Below, in pieces: positions 24,927-34,145 of a DNA stretch of 64,000 nt; position 1 is the first letter of the stretch; the number at the start of each line of letters is the position of its first letter. The notes beneath the pieces were generated by a model. The model had not been told where the DNA came from and did not search any database. It worked only from the letters and a program-made list of their open reading frames with translations. Position numbers and translations under genes: made by a program. Source of the stretch: Faecalispora anaeroviscerum (GTDB lineage Bacteria; Bacillota; Clostridia; Oscillospirales; Acutalibacteraceae); contig NZ_CANOOQ010000001.1 of the NCBI RefSeq assembly GCF_947568225.1, positions 248,001 through 312,000 on the forward strand, in the 5' to 3' direction.

Positions 24927-26439
24927 GGTCTTTCACCTCCAACGGTAGGTTGAACACAAATTCCGCACCGGAGCCGTCAGTACGGTTGTGCGCCCAGATG
25001 CTTCCGCCGTGGGCCTTTACGATCGTGTCACAAATGGCCAGGCCAAGGCCGACTCCCTTGCGGGAATCCGATTCCTTTGCGTGGGATGTATAGAACAGCT
25101 CGAAAATATGGGGAAGATCCGAATTCCCGATTCCGCTGCCGCGGTCACGTACCGAGAAAACCGCTTTTTGATTTTCCTTGTCTTCTTCGACGGAAACGCA
25201 AATTTCACCGGGTGAGTCGGTATGCTTTACCGCATTTTCCAGCAGGTTGATCAGCACCTGGCTGATCAGCTTCGCATCCATCGGAACAAGAAACAGCTCA
25301 TCCGGCGCGTGAACCTCAATATCGTATCCAGGGTGGTGACGCATCACATAACGGGCGGCTCCGCCCAGAATTTCTTCGGCGGCCTCCATTTGCTTGCTGA
25401 TGGCGAGCATGCCGTCCTGCAGGCGGGTTAGGCTGAGAATGTTCTCCACCAGAGAATGCAGCCAGCCGGCGTCCTTATAGATGCCTTCCATCAGAGGGCG
25501 GCGGGGGTCAGCGCTGTCGGTCATCCCCAGCAGCATTTCCGACGTTCCCATCATTCCCGCCAAAGGGGTGCGCAGATCATGAGAGATCGCCCGCAGCAGG
25601 TTGACCCGGTAGCGCTCCTGTACGGTTTCTTCATGCAGGCGGATTCGCTGCTGAGAAGACAAAAAGCGATCCATCGCGAGGGCGGTGCTTTCGATCATGG
25701 AGCGAAGAATCCGAATCTGCGCCGGAGACAGGCGCTGCGCTTTCTCCCTCGGCAGTCGGATCAGCCCCAAAATCGAGTCCTTTGCATAAATCGGCCAGTC
25801 GTAAAATACGGGTCCAGCCACGTAGCCGGCGTCTAGGTCAGAAAGACTTTGCAGTATGCGCGGTACGTCCTCTGTGCGGCGTCGTATTGGATGGCCCGGC
25901 ATGCATTGAACATAAAAATCTTCCGGTTCACCGTTTTCATCAAAACACAAACAGGCTGCACCTGCGCATACCGATTTGCTGATGGTATCCGCTGCCAGCT
26001 CAGCAATTTCGGGAAAGGTTTTTGCATCTGTCAGCAGGTTGGTCAGAGCGTAAAGAGCGCGAGATTCCAGCTCCCGTTCCTTCGCGTTTCTTTCGTTCTG
26101 CTTGGCATGGAACGTTACCATGCTGGTCAGCAAAGCCGCAATACTCATGAAGAATAGGGTGGTAATATAGCTGGGTGCGTTCAACGAAAAGCTGAAATAA
26201 GGTTCGGTAAACAAAAAATTAAACAGAAATGCTGCAAGCACTGAGGTGAAAATGGCCACGACATAGCTTGAAATCAGGAGTGAGGTCAATAGAACAGCTA
26301 AAAAGAAAACAATCACGATATTGGCTTCGGGCAGTCCAAAATCGCGCAGCAGGTATCCGATTCCTGCCGCTGATAGCAGAAGAACAAGCACAATAAATAA
26401 ATGCAGAAGAACGGTTTTGATTTGGTTTTTATGAGACAT
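24919..26439 (-). CDS. KdpD-like sensor histidine kinase lacking the N-terminal KdpD/Usp domains
   Basis: 506 residues. There are four closely spaced membrane helices (about 10-100), a DUF4118-type KdpD membrane module, then a GAF-like region (about 120-265). HisKA follows with phospho-acceptor His in ISHDLRTPLAGMMG (about 295), and HATPase with NLLENAVKHTD, DRGSGIG and GVGLGLAI. Canonical KdpD has about 370 residues of KdpD-osmosensitive and Usp domains before the helices; these are absent here. ATG 26439 is the best family fit, although AGAAGGA lies 12 bases away; ATG 26451 is possible. Confidence 0.88.
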   Translation of the reverse strand: MSHKNQIKTVLLHLFIVLVLLLSAAGIGYLLRDFGLPEANIVIVFFLAVLLTSLLISSYVVAIFTSVLAAFLFNFLFTEPYFSFSLNAPSYITTLFFMSIAALLTSMVTFHAKQNERNAKERELESRALYALTNLLTDAKTFPEIAELAADTISKSVCAGAACLCFDENGEPEDFYVQCMPGHPIRRRTEDVPRILQSLSDLDAGYVAGPVFYDWPIYAKDSILGLIRLPREKAQRLSPAQIRILRSMIESTALAMDRFLSSQQRIRLHEETVQERYRVNLLRAISHDLRTPLAGMMGTSEMLLGMTDSADPRRPLMEGIYKDAGWLHSLVENILSLTRLQDGMLAISKQMEAAEEILGGAARYVMRHHPGYDIEVHAPDELFLVPMDAKLISQVLINLLENAVKHTDSPGEICVSVEEDKENQKAVFSVRDRGSGIGNSDLPHIFELFYTSHAKESDSRKGVGLGLAICDTIVKAHGGSIWAHNRTDGSGAEFVFNLPLEVKDHE

Positions 26440-26913
26440 GGTATCTTTCATTCCTTCTCTGTAAACCCGCGAGACAGGTGCAGGCTGCTTTCTTTCAAAC
26501 GAATTTCTGGAAGCTGTGGAAAAACAGAAGCTTTGTTGTTCCTTATAGTGTATTTCCATCCCGGCCAGAATGCAAGAAAATTTATGAAATATTAGGATGC
26601 CACAAACCGAAGGAGGGCACGCGGAGCAATCACATCTGTTATCGCTGCCAGTAGGGAAATCAGAGGAATACACCGCAAAATTATTTGAAAAAGCTAACAA
26701 AGTGGAATGTAAATTAGACAATTCGTGAAATAAAATACCTATAATTTCCAATTTGTGACCATACAAGTTGGCATAAAAGCGAAAATGTAAATTATTATTG
26801 TATTTTCATTTTTGATTCAGTAAAATGGATGAAAGAATGCTGAGAAGGTATTTTTTATATTGTATTTATCCTGTCTTTTAGTTCAGGCGGAGCATATTTG
26901 AGGAGGTTATAAC
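26440..26913. other. Intergenic region upstream of the adhesin
   Basis: 474 bp between the divergent kinase and adhesin genes. The right 250 bp are strongly AT-rich and contain several -10-like boxes (TATAAT in ACCTATAATTTCC near 26735) but no well-spaced -35. I found no c-di-GMP aptamer core and no small gene. A stretch near 26600-26640 is GC-rich without clear structure. Confidence 0.4.
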
Positions 26914-29900
26914 ATGAAAAAATGGATGGGGAAAAAAGCTGCTGCGGTCATCATGTGTCTTTTGGTTTCTCTGCAGGCTCTGCCGTTTGTGGCAAATGCG
27001 GATGCAGGCGCAGGTACAGCAACAGTGAATCTGTTGGATGTAACGGGGGCCTGTACGCCCAAAGACATGTTCAATTCGTTTGGAGTAACCGCAACGTCGG
27101 GTAAGAACGAGCTGTCGCTGGCTTTTGATATGGAAATGGTTTCCATCCCCGATTTGATGGCCGGCGATCCCGCAGACATACCCCCAGCGCTGAAAAGTAT
27201 TATTGATACAATTGAGGATTGGTCATCGGCAAATCCTACTGGCAACTTAGACACGGAGCTTGCTGATTCGTCCAGTCAGCTTTATAAGGACCTGCCTGGT
27301 CTCAACTTTGAGTTTTCCTTCAAGCTGGGAGATTCTTCTCTCTCGTTCCCTGACACCTATTTAAATGCAAAAAATGACCTGAAAACAAAAGCAAACGTTA
27401 AAATCGGCGAATACACCATTACGAAGGACGACGGCACAGGAGTGTTCACGCTGAGTGGTAGTCTTGATAAATTTGTTTATAACCGCACCGGAGAAACCGC
27501 GGGCAAAGGTGTAACCGCGGGTGGGTCGGCAAAGATGTCCATAAAAAATGACGAAGGAAAAGATGTTACGCCGAATCTGGAGCTGAAGGATGGGATTGTT
27601 AATGTTTCGGTTTCCTTTTCCGGGGGCAGTACTCCGGGCGGCGGGGACGATAAGCCCTATACAATAGAAAAGACAGCGTCAGACATTACCCAAGCGGATT
27701 CAAAAAGCTTTTTGACCTATACCATTACCGCAAAAGCACCGGCTGGCAAAACACTGAACAGCATGAGTGTTGTCGACCCGATTCCTGAAGGACTCACGGT
27801 AACAAAGGTAGCGGTAGCAAGCAGCACACCCAGTTCAATTACAGGCGATGTTGAGTCTGCAGATCAGGCTGAGGCGGGAAAGTATTTTGTTGATACAAGT
27901 GGTAAGCTTACTTATACCATTCCGGATTCACCAGATGTAACCGAAATTGCACTTTCAGTTACCACCATGATGACATCAGACAATTACCAGAAGTACATGA
28001 AGATTCAGACAGGAAATCCGAATCTTACCTTTAAAAATAAGGCTTCCCTATATGAAAAGGATGCCACAGACCCCAAAGTTGTCAGCAATGAAGTAACCTC
28101 TACACTCGAGGGCAGCTTTATGGCAAAGGACGGGAAGCGCGTTGGCCTGAACAGCCCCTTCTGGGACTGGAAGATCACCGCGAATACCTACTTTACCGGA
28201 ACAAGCGGTACTGTGTACCTGATTGATTCCATTCAAGGAATCACAGATACCCATATGTACGCTCTGAATGCTTCTGATCAGGTGGAGTTTACGGTTAATG
28301 AGGAAACTGCTCCCAGAAGCGCAGCCCAGGCAACTACTTCGTCACCATATACTTATGCTGACTTGTCAGGCTCCGCTAAAACCGCTGATGAGAAGAAAAA
28401 CTGGCTCGACACACTGACTTCTTCAGGTGCAAATGCGGTTTATTATATCAATGGCAGCGAAGCTGTTTTGGTCATCCCGCTTGCGGCAAGTGACCTGAAT
28501 AAGCCGCTGACAGTTACGTATCAGACGAAGGCAATCGCGACTTCGAGCGGGACGTATACAACGAAGGCATTGAAAAATGCCGTTACTATGTTTTGGGGAC
28601 CCGGCGATGCGGAGTATAATCCTGGCGGCGGCTCCGGTGGTTCCGGCGGTGGAGGCAGCTTACCTTCATTTTCGTTCAACGTGAGCAAAGATGTTAATAT
28701 GAACTACGCCCTTTTAACCAAAGAGGCCGGTAAATATACTCCGTCTACCCGTGAAATGATTTGGAACTTCAATGTAAACTACAGCGGCCGAGAGATTAAA
28801 AGCGCGATTGTTACCGATGTCCTGAAAGATTCTCTTCAGCAGTTTAAGAGTCTGCGTTATCAAACGATTACCAGAGATTCTTCCAATAAAGAAACCCCCA
28901 GCGGCTGGGCTGCTATGGGGAAAGACACAGGGAGTCCGCATTACACACTAACCCAAAATCCCACCACGCATGAAACAACACTGGAAATATCACTGGGTGA
29001 TGTACCGGAAAATGTTGTTTATCAGCTGGAACTGAAAACTACTGTGGTTGACCCGGAGATTTTAAGCAAAAATGCTTCGAAAGCCGGTACATTATCGAAT
29101 TCGGCTGAAATTAAGGGTGAAATCTTCGGTAAAGAAGAAAAACAGACGGATGACGCCTCCTTGGATGTTGCGAACACCATTCTTGTCAAAGACAATATTG
29201 ATAAAAATAGTAATGGGGGCAATTACTACGATTTAGATACCCATCAGCTGTATTGGCGGGTTACAATCAATCAGAATAAAGCCAATATAAAAGACGGAGC
29301 GGTTTTGACGGATACCGTGCCTCTGCACACGGATTTCGGTAAGCTGCTGAAAGTGACACGGACACCCTTAAGCGGAACGTCGGAAACAAAAGCCGACCTA
29401 AATACGGCGGCGGATGGTTCCGTAACAATGGATGACCATCAGGTCATTACGTTGAAGGATGATGGCGTAGACAAGGATGGGCGCCAGATCGTGCAGTTTG
29501 AGTTCAGCAAGGCGTTTAACGACAAGTATGAGCTGGTCTTTACCACAACCGTAAAAGAGGAATACCGTGAAGAGATCGCCAAGAAGCTCAAGCAGTATTC
29601 CTTTCAGAATAATGTTGCGCTGGCCGGTGAGCTTGTTGATCCAACAGGGGTAAAAAACGCAGCGATTAACGCCAGTGATGACGCAACGCATAACGTTAAC
29701 ATCCCTTCTGTTACAAAGAGCGGCGATTATTTTGAGCTGAAGGATTACCCGAGTTACGGAACCATCTCTTACGCACACTGGACGATCAAGCTGAATCGTG
29801 ACCAGGTGGATATGACCGGAGCGCGCCTGGAAGACCAGCTCAAGACCTGGTTCCAGATGATTCCGGAATCGGTTGCGATTGTGGAAGGAATGGTAACCTC

Positions 29901-31410
29901 AGATGGGAAGGACATTACCCCGCTGAACAGTACAAAAATTACCGATGGCCTTACCGTTACAGACGGCGGCTTTGCGTTTGACATTCCCGCCGCGTATGCA
30001 AAAAAGCCTCTTATCATTACGTTTGATACGAGAGTGATCGATGACGTTTCGGCGAATAACATGATCAACTCTGTATCCTTGAAATGGAAAGGCGGTGACG
30101 AAACCGATTCAGGGAATACAAACGCGAACGGCGCTAAGGATTTCTTTGCGGCCAGCTACGCGACAGCGGCAAAAATCCCCTTGCTGCAAGTGCAGAAAAC
30201 CGATGCCAATAGCCACACGGCACTTGGCGGTGCTGATTTTGTTCTTAGCGCTTTGAAGAAAAGCGGCACCATGTGGATACAGGATACTTCCATTTCGCAG
30301 AAATCAAAAACCACTGTTTCTTCGACCGGTTATGCGAACTTCCTGTTCCTGAAAAGGGATGTTCTGTATAAGGTGGTTGAGTCAGCTGCCCCCAGCGGTT
30401 ATATGCCAGACAGCAGGCCGCGGTATTTTGTTTTCCTGAAAGATACCGTTGCAGGTGACTATCCGGCGGGTACAACAGCTGTGGATGCCAGCACCTCATC
30501 TTATATGCTGCCGTTTACGAACAGTCAGCAGTCCGGTACGATTCAGGGCAAGAAGACAAATACCTCGGGCGGGGCTTTGCCCGGTGCGGTAATCGGTCTG
30601 TTCCCGGAGAGCGAAACAGTGTATACCAGTGCCGAGGCGTTACAGACCTATGTCAGCGATAATACGACCGGGGCATTTCACTTTACGGCTGCTTCCGGCA
30701 CATATAAAATTGTGGAGATTACGCCTCCCCCCGGTTATTTGCTGAATCAGGGTACCGTGTATACCGTAACAGTGCCCGCAGGTACAAATGTTACCGTAGA
30801 TAAAGACGTTAATAATAATGCAATCACCATTGCCAATACCAAGAAACCCACCGGCGGTGGCGGCAATCCCGGCGGTGGCGGCAATCCCGGGGGAGGCAGT
30901 ACTTCCGGCTACATTGTCATTGAGAAGTCCTCCGAGGACGGAGTGCTCTCCGGCTTTACCTTTGAGATTACAGACGGCAAGACTTATACCGAACGTTTTG
31001 TGACGGACGCGGATGGACGTATCATGACCGGTGAGCTGCCAAAAGGAACGTATACGATTCATGAAGTTGCGGTAGAAGGAGTGACGGATCGATACGAGCT
31101 TCCGAAGGCGCAGACAGTGCGTCTTTCCGGAGTGGGCACGAAGGTCAGCTTCAAAAACAAGCTGCTTGAAGAATTCATTCCGCCTGAAGAGGTGCCTTTG
31201 GGCGGAGGAACGGAACCAACGCCCCCGACGGAGGTGATTCCCGATGATGATGTTCCGAAGGGAGGCAAAGAAACCTTCGGGCCGAAAACCGGCTATACCG
31301 GTGCATCTCCGTTATGGTCGCTGATGCTGGGCCTCTCTCTGGCAGGCCTCGGGTATTCCGTTATTTCCCTGCTGGTTTCTAAAAAACAGGGACGCCATGC
31401 CCACAAATAA
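26914..31410 (+). CDS. Large wall-anchored adhesin with SpaA-like domains and a PKTG sorting signal
   Basis: 1498 residues. The signal peptide cleaves near ANA/D (29/30). About 1000 residues of repeated Ig/isopeptide-type beta domains follow, with a Gly/Ser linker at about 570-584. Three SpaA/prealbumin-like modules come next (about 1090-1205, 1207-1310, 1332-1415), each beginning with a Lys-containing strand (LQVQKTD, IQGKKTN, IVIEKSS) and ending in an E-box-like VEITPPPGY/HEVAVEG strand. A Gly-rich linker lies at 1310-1332. The sorting signal is GPKTG (1456-1460), then a hydrophobic segment and a basic tail. It is probably displayed on peptidoglycan by the sortase that overlaps it. AGGAGG precedes the ATG. 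Confidence 0.88.
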   Translation: MKKWMGKKAAAVIMCLLVSLQALPFVANADAGAGTATVNLLDVTGACTPKDMFNSFGVTATSGKNELSLAFDMEMVSIPDLMAGDPADIPPALKSIIDTIEDWSSANPTGNLDTELADSSSQLYKDLPGLNFEFSFKLGDSSLSFPDTYLNAKNDLKTKANVKIGEYTITKDDGTGVFTLSGSLDKFVYNRTGETAGKGVTAGGSAKMSIKNDEGKDVTPNLELKDGIVNVSVSFSGGSTPGGGDDKPYTIEKTASDITQADSKSFLTYTITAKAPAGKTLNSMSVVDPIPEGLTVTKVAVASSTPSSITGDVESADQAEAGKYFVDTSGKLTYTIPDSPDVTEIALSVTTMMTSDNYQKYMKIQTGNPNLTFKNKASLYEKDATDPKVVSNEVTSTLEGSFMAKDGKRVGLNSPFWDWKITANTYFTGTSGTVYLIDSIQGITDTHMYALNASDQVEFTVNEETAPRSAAQATTSSPYTYADLSGSAKTADEKKNWLDTLTSSGANAVYYINGSEAVLVIPLAASDLNKPLTVTYQTKAIATSSGTYTTKALKNAVTMFWGPGDAEYNPGGGSGGSGGGGSLPSFSFNVSKDVNMNYALLTKEAGKYTPSTREMIWNFNVNYSGREIKSAIVTDVLKDSLQQFKSLRYQTITRDSSNKETPSGWAAMGKDTGSPHYTLTQNPTTHETTLEISLGDVPENVVYQLELKTTVVDPEILSKNASKAGTLSNSAEIKGEIFGKEEKQTDDASLDVANTILVKDNIDKNSNGGNYYDLDTHQLYWRVTINQNKANIKDGAVLTDTVPLHTDFGKLLKVTRTPLSGTSETKADLNTAADGSVTMDDHQVITLKDDGVDKDGRQIVQFEFSKAFNDKYELVFTTTVKEEYREEIAKKLKQYSFQNNVALAGELVDPTGVKNAAINASDDATHNVNIPSVTKSGDYFELKDYPSYGTISYAHWTIKLNRDQVDMTGARLEDQLKTWFQMIPESVAIVEGMVTSDGKDITPLNSTKITDGLTVTDGGFAFDIPAAYAKKPLIITFDTRVIDDVSANNMINSVSLKWKGGDETDSGNTNANGAKDFFAASYATAAKIPLLQVQKTDANSHTALGGADFVLSALKKSGTMWIQDTSISQKSKTTVSSTGYANFLFLKRDVLYKVVESAAPSGYMPDSRPRYFVFLKDTVAGDYPAGTTAVDASTSSYMLPFTNSQQSGTIQGKKTNTSGGALPGAVIGLFPESETVYTSAEALQTYVSDNTTGAFHFTAASGTYKIVEITPPPGYLLNQGTVYTVTVPAGTNVTVDKDVNNNAITIANTKKPTGGGGNPGGGGNPGGGSTSGYIVIEKSSEDGVLSGFTFEITDGKTYTERFVTDADGRIMTGELPKGTYTIHEVAVEGVTDRYELPKAQTVRLSGVGTKVSFKNKLLEEFIPPEEVPLGGGTEPTPPTEVIPDDDVPKGGKETFGPKTGYTGASPLWSLMLGLSLAGLGYSVISLLVSKKQGRHAHK

Positions 31411-32200
31411 GCAGACGGTAAAGCATCGTCTGGCCGTAGTCGGATGCATCCTGTTCGGCGCTCTGGCTTTGATTTCCGGAGCCGTGCTGCTTCTGGATGA
31501 TCAGCGCCAGAGCACGGCTGACAAAGAATTTGAAGATTTGCGCGTAACCATATCTGCTGATGGCTTATCGACCGCCGGGGAGTCCTCCTTCCCGGCGGTT
31601 CTTCCCAAAACGCCCGCGGAACGATATGGTGAGCTTGCCAAACAAAATTCAGATTTCGCCGGATGGATTCAGATTGAGGGAACCTCGATCAATTATCCGG
31701 TAATGCAGACTCCCAAAACCCCGGACTATTACCTCAATCACGATTTTCAGCGCAAATACAGCCCTTATGGAGTTCCGTATGCGGATTCCCGCAGCGATTT
31801 GTCGGGCGGCAACGTGCTGATTTATGGGCATCACACCAAAAACAAAGGAATGTTTGGGGTGCTTGTGGATTACGAAAAGCAGTCCTATTACAAAGAGCAT
31901 CCAATGATTTTCTTTGATACGCTGGAGCAGTATGGGGTTTATCAAATTGTAATGGTTGTCAAAACTACCGCGCTGCTGGATGACCCCAATGCCTTCGATT
32001 ATACAAAGGCTGCCTTTCCTTCCAATGAAACGGAATTTCAGAAATTTGTCACTGCGTGCGAAAAGAGCGAGCTGTATAAAACCGGCGTAGGCACGTCGTT
32101 CGGGGATCGACTGCTGCTGCTGTCTACCTGTGAGTATTCCAAAGAGGACGGGCGTTTGCTTCTGGTTGCAAAGCAGGTAAAAACCGCAGCTCTAAAATAA
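31397..32200 (+). CDS. srtB: Class B sortase
   Basis: 267 residues with an N-terminal signal-anchor (about 10-32) and a sortase fold. Catalytic His lies in YGHHTKNKGMF, Cys245 in LLLLSTCEY and Arg in DGRLLLVAK, as in class B enzymes (YxNS/STC-type). The ATG overlaps the adhesin stop by 14 bp, so the pair is co-translated. Known clostridial SrtB enzymes accept (S/P)PxTG-like motifs rather than LPxTG, consistent with GPKTG in the neighbour. It acts outside the membrane as a transpeptidase. Confidence 0.92.
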   Translation: MPTNKQTVKHRLAVVGCILFGALALISGAVLLLDDQRQSTADKEFEDLRVTISADGLSTAGESSFPAVLPKTPAERYGELAKQNSDFAGWIQIEGTSINYPVMQTPKTPDYYLNHDFQRKYSPYGVPYADSRSDLSGGNVLIYGHHTKNKGMFGVLVDYEKQSYYKEHPMIFFDTLEQYGVYQIVMVVKTTALLDDPNAFDYTKAAFPSNETEFQKFVTACEKSELYKTGVGTSFGDRLLLLSTCEYSKEDGRLLLVAKQVKTAALK

Positions 32201-32328
32201 TTAAGAATAATTCGCGATTTTTTAAGGAATTTTGCGAATAAGTGTAGATTTTACCATAATATTACGATATAATTAAAGTAACGGCAATCGCCGTTTCGAT
32301 TTTAGGACAAATGGAAAGGAGCAGAAAA

Positions 32329-32715
32329 ATGAACAAGGAACAAAAATTCTTTATCTGTAAGCATTGCGGCAATTTGGTTGGAATGATCGTGAGTTCCGGC
32401 GCACCTATGATGTGTTGTGGGGAGAAGATGACCGAGCTGGTTGCGAATACTACTGATGCTGCTACCGAGAAGCACGTTCCCGTTGTCACCGTGGAAGGGA
32501 ATACCGTTCACGTCGTTGTTGGCAGCGTAGAGCATCCCATGCTGCCGGAGCATTTTATTCAGTGGATTTATCTGCTGACCACCACGGGCGGCCACCGTAC
32601 GGCTCTTCAGCCCGGAGAGGCTCCGAAAGCCGTCTTTACATTGCAAGACGATGAAAAGCCGGTTGCGGTTTATGAATACTGCAATTTGCACGGCCTGTGG
32701 AAAACAGAACTGTAA
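32329..32715 (+). CDS. Desulfoferrodoxin (superoxide reductase, with desulforedoxin domain)
   Basis: 128 residues. The N-terminal desulforedoxin Fe(SCys)4 site is CKHC plus CC (residues about 10-13 and 29-30). The superoxide reductase centre has the His ligands in EKHVPVV and GSVEHPMLPEHFIQWI and the Cys-His pair in CNLHGLW near the C-terminus. It reduces superoxide to peroxide in the anaerobe's cytoplasm with electrons from rubredoxin. ATG 32329 has AAAGGAG eight bases upstream. A TATAAT lies at 32268, with a small AACGGC/GCCGTT hairpin in the leader. It is a single-gene unit. Confidence 0.95.
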   Translation: MNKEQKFFICKHCGNLVGMIVSSGAPMMCCGEKMTELVANTTDAATEKHVPVVTVEGNTVHVVVGSVEHPMLPEHFIQWIYLLTTTGGHRTALQPGEAPKAVFTLQDDEKPVAVYEYCNLHGLWKTEL

Positions 32716-32813
32716 TTCAGCCTCTGTTTCCTTATTTTGTTTCGAATTGCAGCAAGAAAAGTCCGCTTAGGGCTGTTGCCCAGCCGGCGGGGTGTTTTCT
32801 GCTGCTGCGAAGG

Positions 32814-32847
32814 AAAGGCATCTTACCTCTTAGTAAGGTGCCTTTTG
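32814..32847 (+). terminator. Terminator after desulfoferrodoxin
   Basis: AAAGGCATCTTAC pairs with GTAAGGTGCCTTT (one mismatch), followed by TTG. It lies about 100 bp after the stop codon. Confidence 0.65.
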
Positions 32848-32908
32848 TTCTATCAGGCGCTGGTCATTAGACAGCCTGATGAAGATGATTCACAAAGGAG
32901 GCGTGTCA

Positions 32909-33715
32909 TTGAAACTGACGGTTTTGGTCGACAATAACACCTATATTAATCAGTATTACCTGGGAGAGCCAGGCGCTTGCTATTATATTGAGGACGGCGG
33001 CGAGAAAATTTTACTCGATACCGGCTATTCCGACATTGCCGGGGAAAATGCCCGCAAAATGGGGATCGATCTGAGCGGGCTGACGAAGATTGTCTTTTCC
33101 CATGGCCATAACGACCACACGGGTGGATTGCAGTATTTAAAAGATGAATATGATTTATCAAATGTAGAGATTATTTCGCACCCGGATGCCTGGAAAGCAA
33201 AACGGTTTGGAACAGAAAGCATCGGCGCGTGTTTTTCCGAACAGGAAATTGAGGGAATTGGCCGGCTGCATCTGACCAAGGAGCCGCTGCGGCTTAGCGA
33301 GCGCCTCTTCTTTCTCGGCGAAATTCCAACGGTTTGCGATTTTGAGCCCCGTGTGGCTTTAGGCGAACAAAAAGCAGACGAAGACTTCTGTGACGATTAT
33401 GTGATGGATGATACTGCTCTGGCCTACTGCGGGGATGACGGCGTTTTTGTCATTACCGGCTGCTCGCACAGCGGAATCTGCAATATTATAGAGCAGGCGA
33501 AGAAGGTGTGCAATTCCGAAACGGTGACGGGCGTGATTGGCGGTTTTCACTTGTTCAAGGTGAGTGAAAGGGTAGAGGCTACCATCCGGTATTTCGAGGA
33601 ATCGGGAATCCGCCGCCTGTATCCCTGCCACTGCACATCGTTTGCCGTTCGCGCGGAGATCCATCAGAAAATTCCTGTCAAGGAAGTCGGTGTGGGCTTT
33701 ACGCTCTCTTTGTAG
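32909..33715 (+). CDS. Metallo-beta-lactamase-fold hydrolase
   Basis: 268 residues. The zinc motif is SHGHNDHTGG (about 64-73). LLDTGYS lies before it, and TGCSHSGICNIIEQA (about 185-199) and IGGFHLF (about 210) supply further ligands. The sequence belongs to the group annotated as 7,8-dihydropterin-6-methyl-4-(beta-D-ribofuranosyl)aminobenzene 5'-phosphate synthase-like; the true substrate is unknown in bacteria. The start is TTG 32909 with AAAGGAGG seven bases upstream; GTG 32903 is too close. Confidence 0.85.
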   Translation: MKLTVLVDNNTYINQYYLGEPGACYYIEDGGEKILLDTGYSDIAGENARKMGIDLSGLTKIVFSHGHNDHTGGLQYLKDEYDLSNVEIISHPDAWKAKRFGTESIGACFSEQEIEGIGRLHLTKEPLRLSERLFFLGEIPTVCDFEPRVALGEQKADEDFCDDYVMDDTALAYCGDDGVFVITGCSHSGICNIIEQAKKVCNSETVTGVIGGFHLFKVSERVEATIRYFEESGIRRLYPCHCTSFAVRAEIHQKIPVKEVGVGFTLSL

Positions 33716-33745
33716 TGTGCCGGAAAATTGATTAGGGTGGTATGC

Positions 33746-33774
33746 TTGACTTCCGCTCGAAACGTGAGTATAAT
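33746..33774 (+). promoter_or_regulatory. Promoter of the decarboxylase gamma/beta operon
   Basis: TTGACT, 17 bp, TATAAT. The start site would be near 33781, giving a 200-nt leader. Confidence 0.75.
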
Positions 33775-33780
33775 AAGTAC

Positions 33781-33890
33781 AAATTGAAATACAAAATACC
33801 GGTTGGACAGGCATTCGTTTATGAATTTCTGTTTTCAAGATTTTAGCTTTAAGGGTGGGAAGCTTCTGTGAGAAGCTCTCCGCCTTTTTT
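33781..33890 (+). promoter_or_regulatory. Leader with internal terminator: attenuator, unknown riboswitch or small RNA
   Basis: About 70 nt after the predicted start comes a strong hairpin (GAAGCTTCT with AGAAGCTCT, plus GGTGG/CCGCC) and T6 at 33885-33890, still about 95 bp before the first gene. The 70 nt in front show no known aptamer. It would either terminate conditionally or yield a roughly 110-nt RNA. Confidence 0.55.
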
Positions 33891-33984
33891 GTCGTCTTTT
33901 TTCCTTTGCTTCTTGCAGAGCATACCGTCTCCTTTTGGCAATCTGACCCGCCGGGTATGGCGTTAAGAGAAAGGGAGGATTGAA

Positions 33985-34134
33985 ATGACTGTGTCGGAAG
34001 CGGTATTGGTTGGTGTTTTCTGTATGTCTCTTGTCTTTGCAATTCTGGCGGTACTGTACTTTTTAATTCGCATTTTTACCGTTGGAATCCGCAAATTTGA
34101 AAACAAACATACAGAAAAATCAGATCAAAGATAG
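33985..34134 (+). CDS. OadG-like gamma subunit of a sodium-pump decarboxylase
   Basis: A 49-residue protein. A short N-terminus is followed by one long membrane helix (about 6-32, ending FLIRIFTVGIRKFE) and a charged Lys/Glu tail. That is the layout of the small gamma subunits (OadG/MmdD) that hold sodium-pumping decarboxylase complexes together. GGGAGG lies seven bases before the ATG. The beta-subunit gene starts 11 bp later. It is shorter than typical OadG (about 80-120) but similar to other clostridial versions. Confidence 0.7.
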   Translation: MTVSEAVLVGVFCMSLVFAILAVLYFLIRIFTVGIRKFENKHTEKSDQR

Positions 34135-34145
34135 GGGGAAGGACA

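Noticed and set aside
26580..26640. c-di-GMP riboswitch before the adhesin
   Set aside because: Short fragments such as CAAACCG and GGCACGC recall the GEMM aptamer, but the order, helices and conserved loops do not fit.
33359..34042. Minus-strand frame of 227 codons
   Set aside because: It is antisense to the metallo-beta-lactamase-fold gene and crosses the consensus promoter and terminator of the decarboxylase operon.
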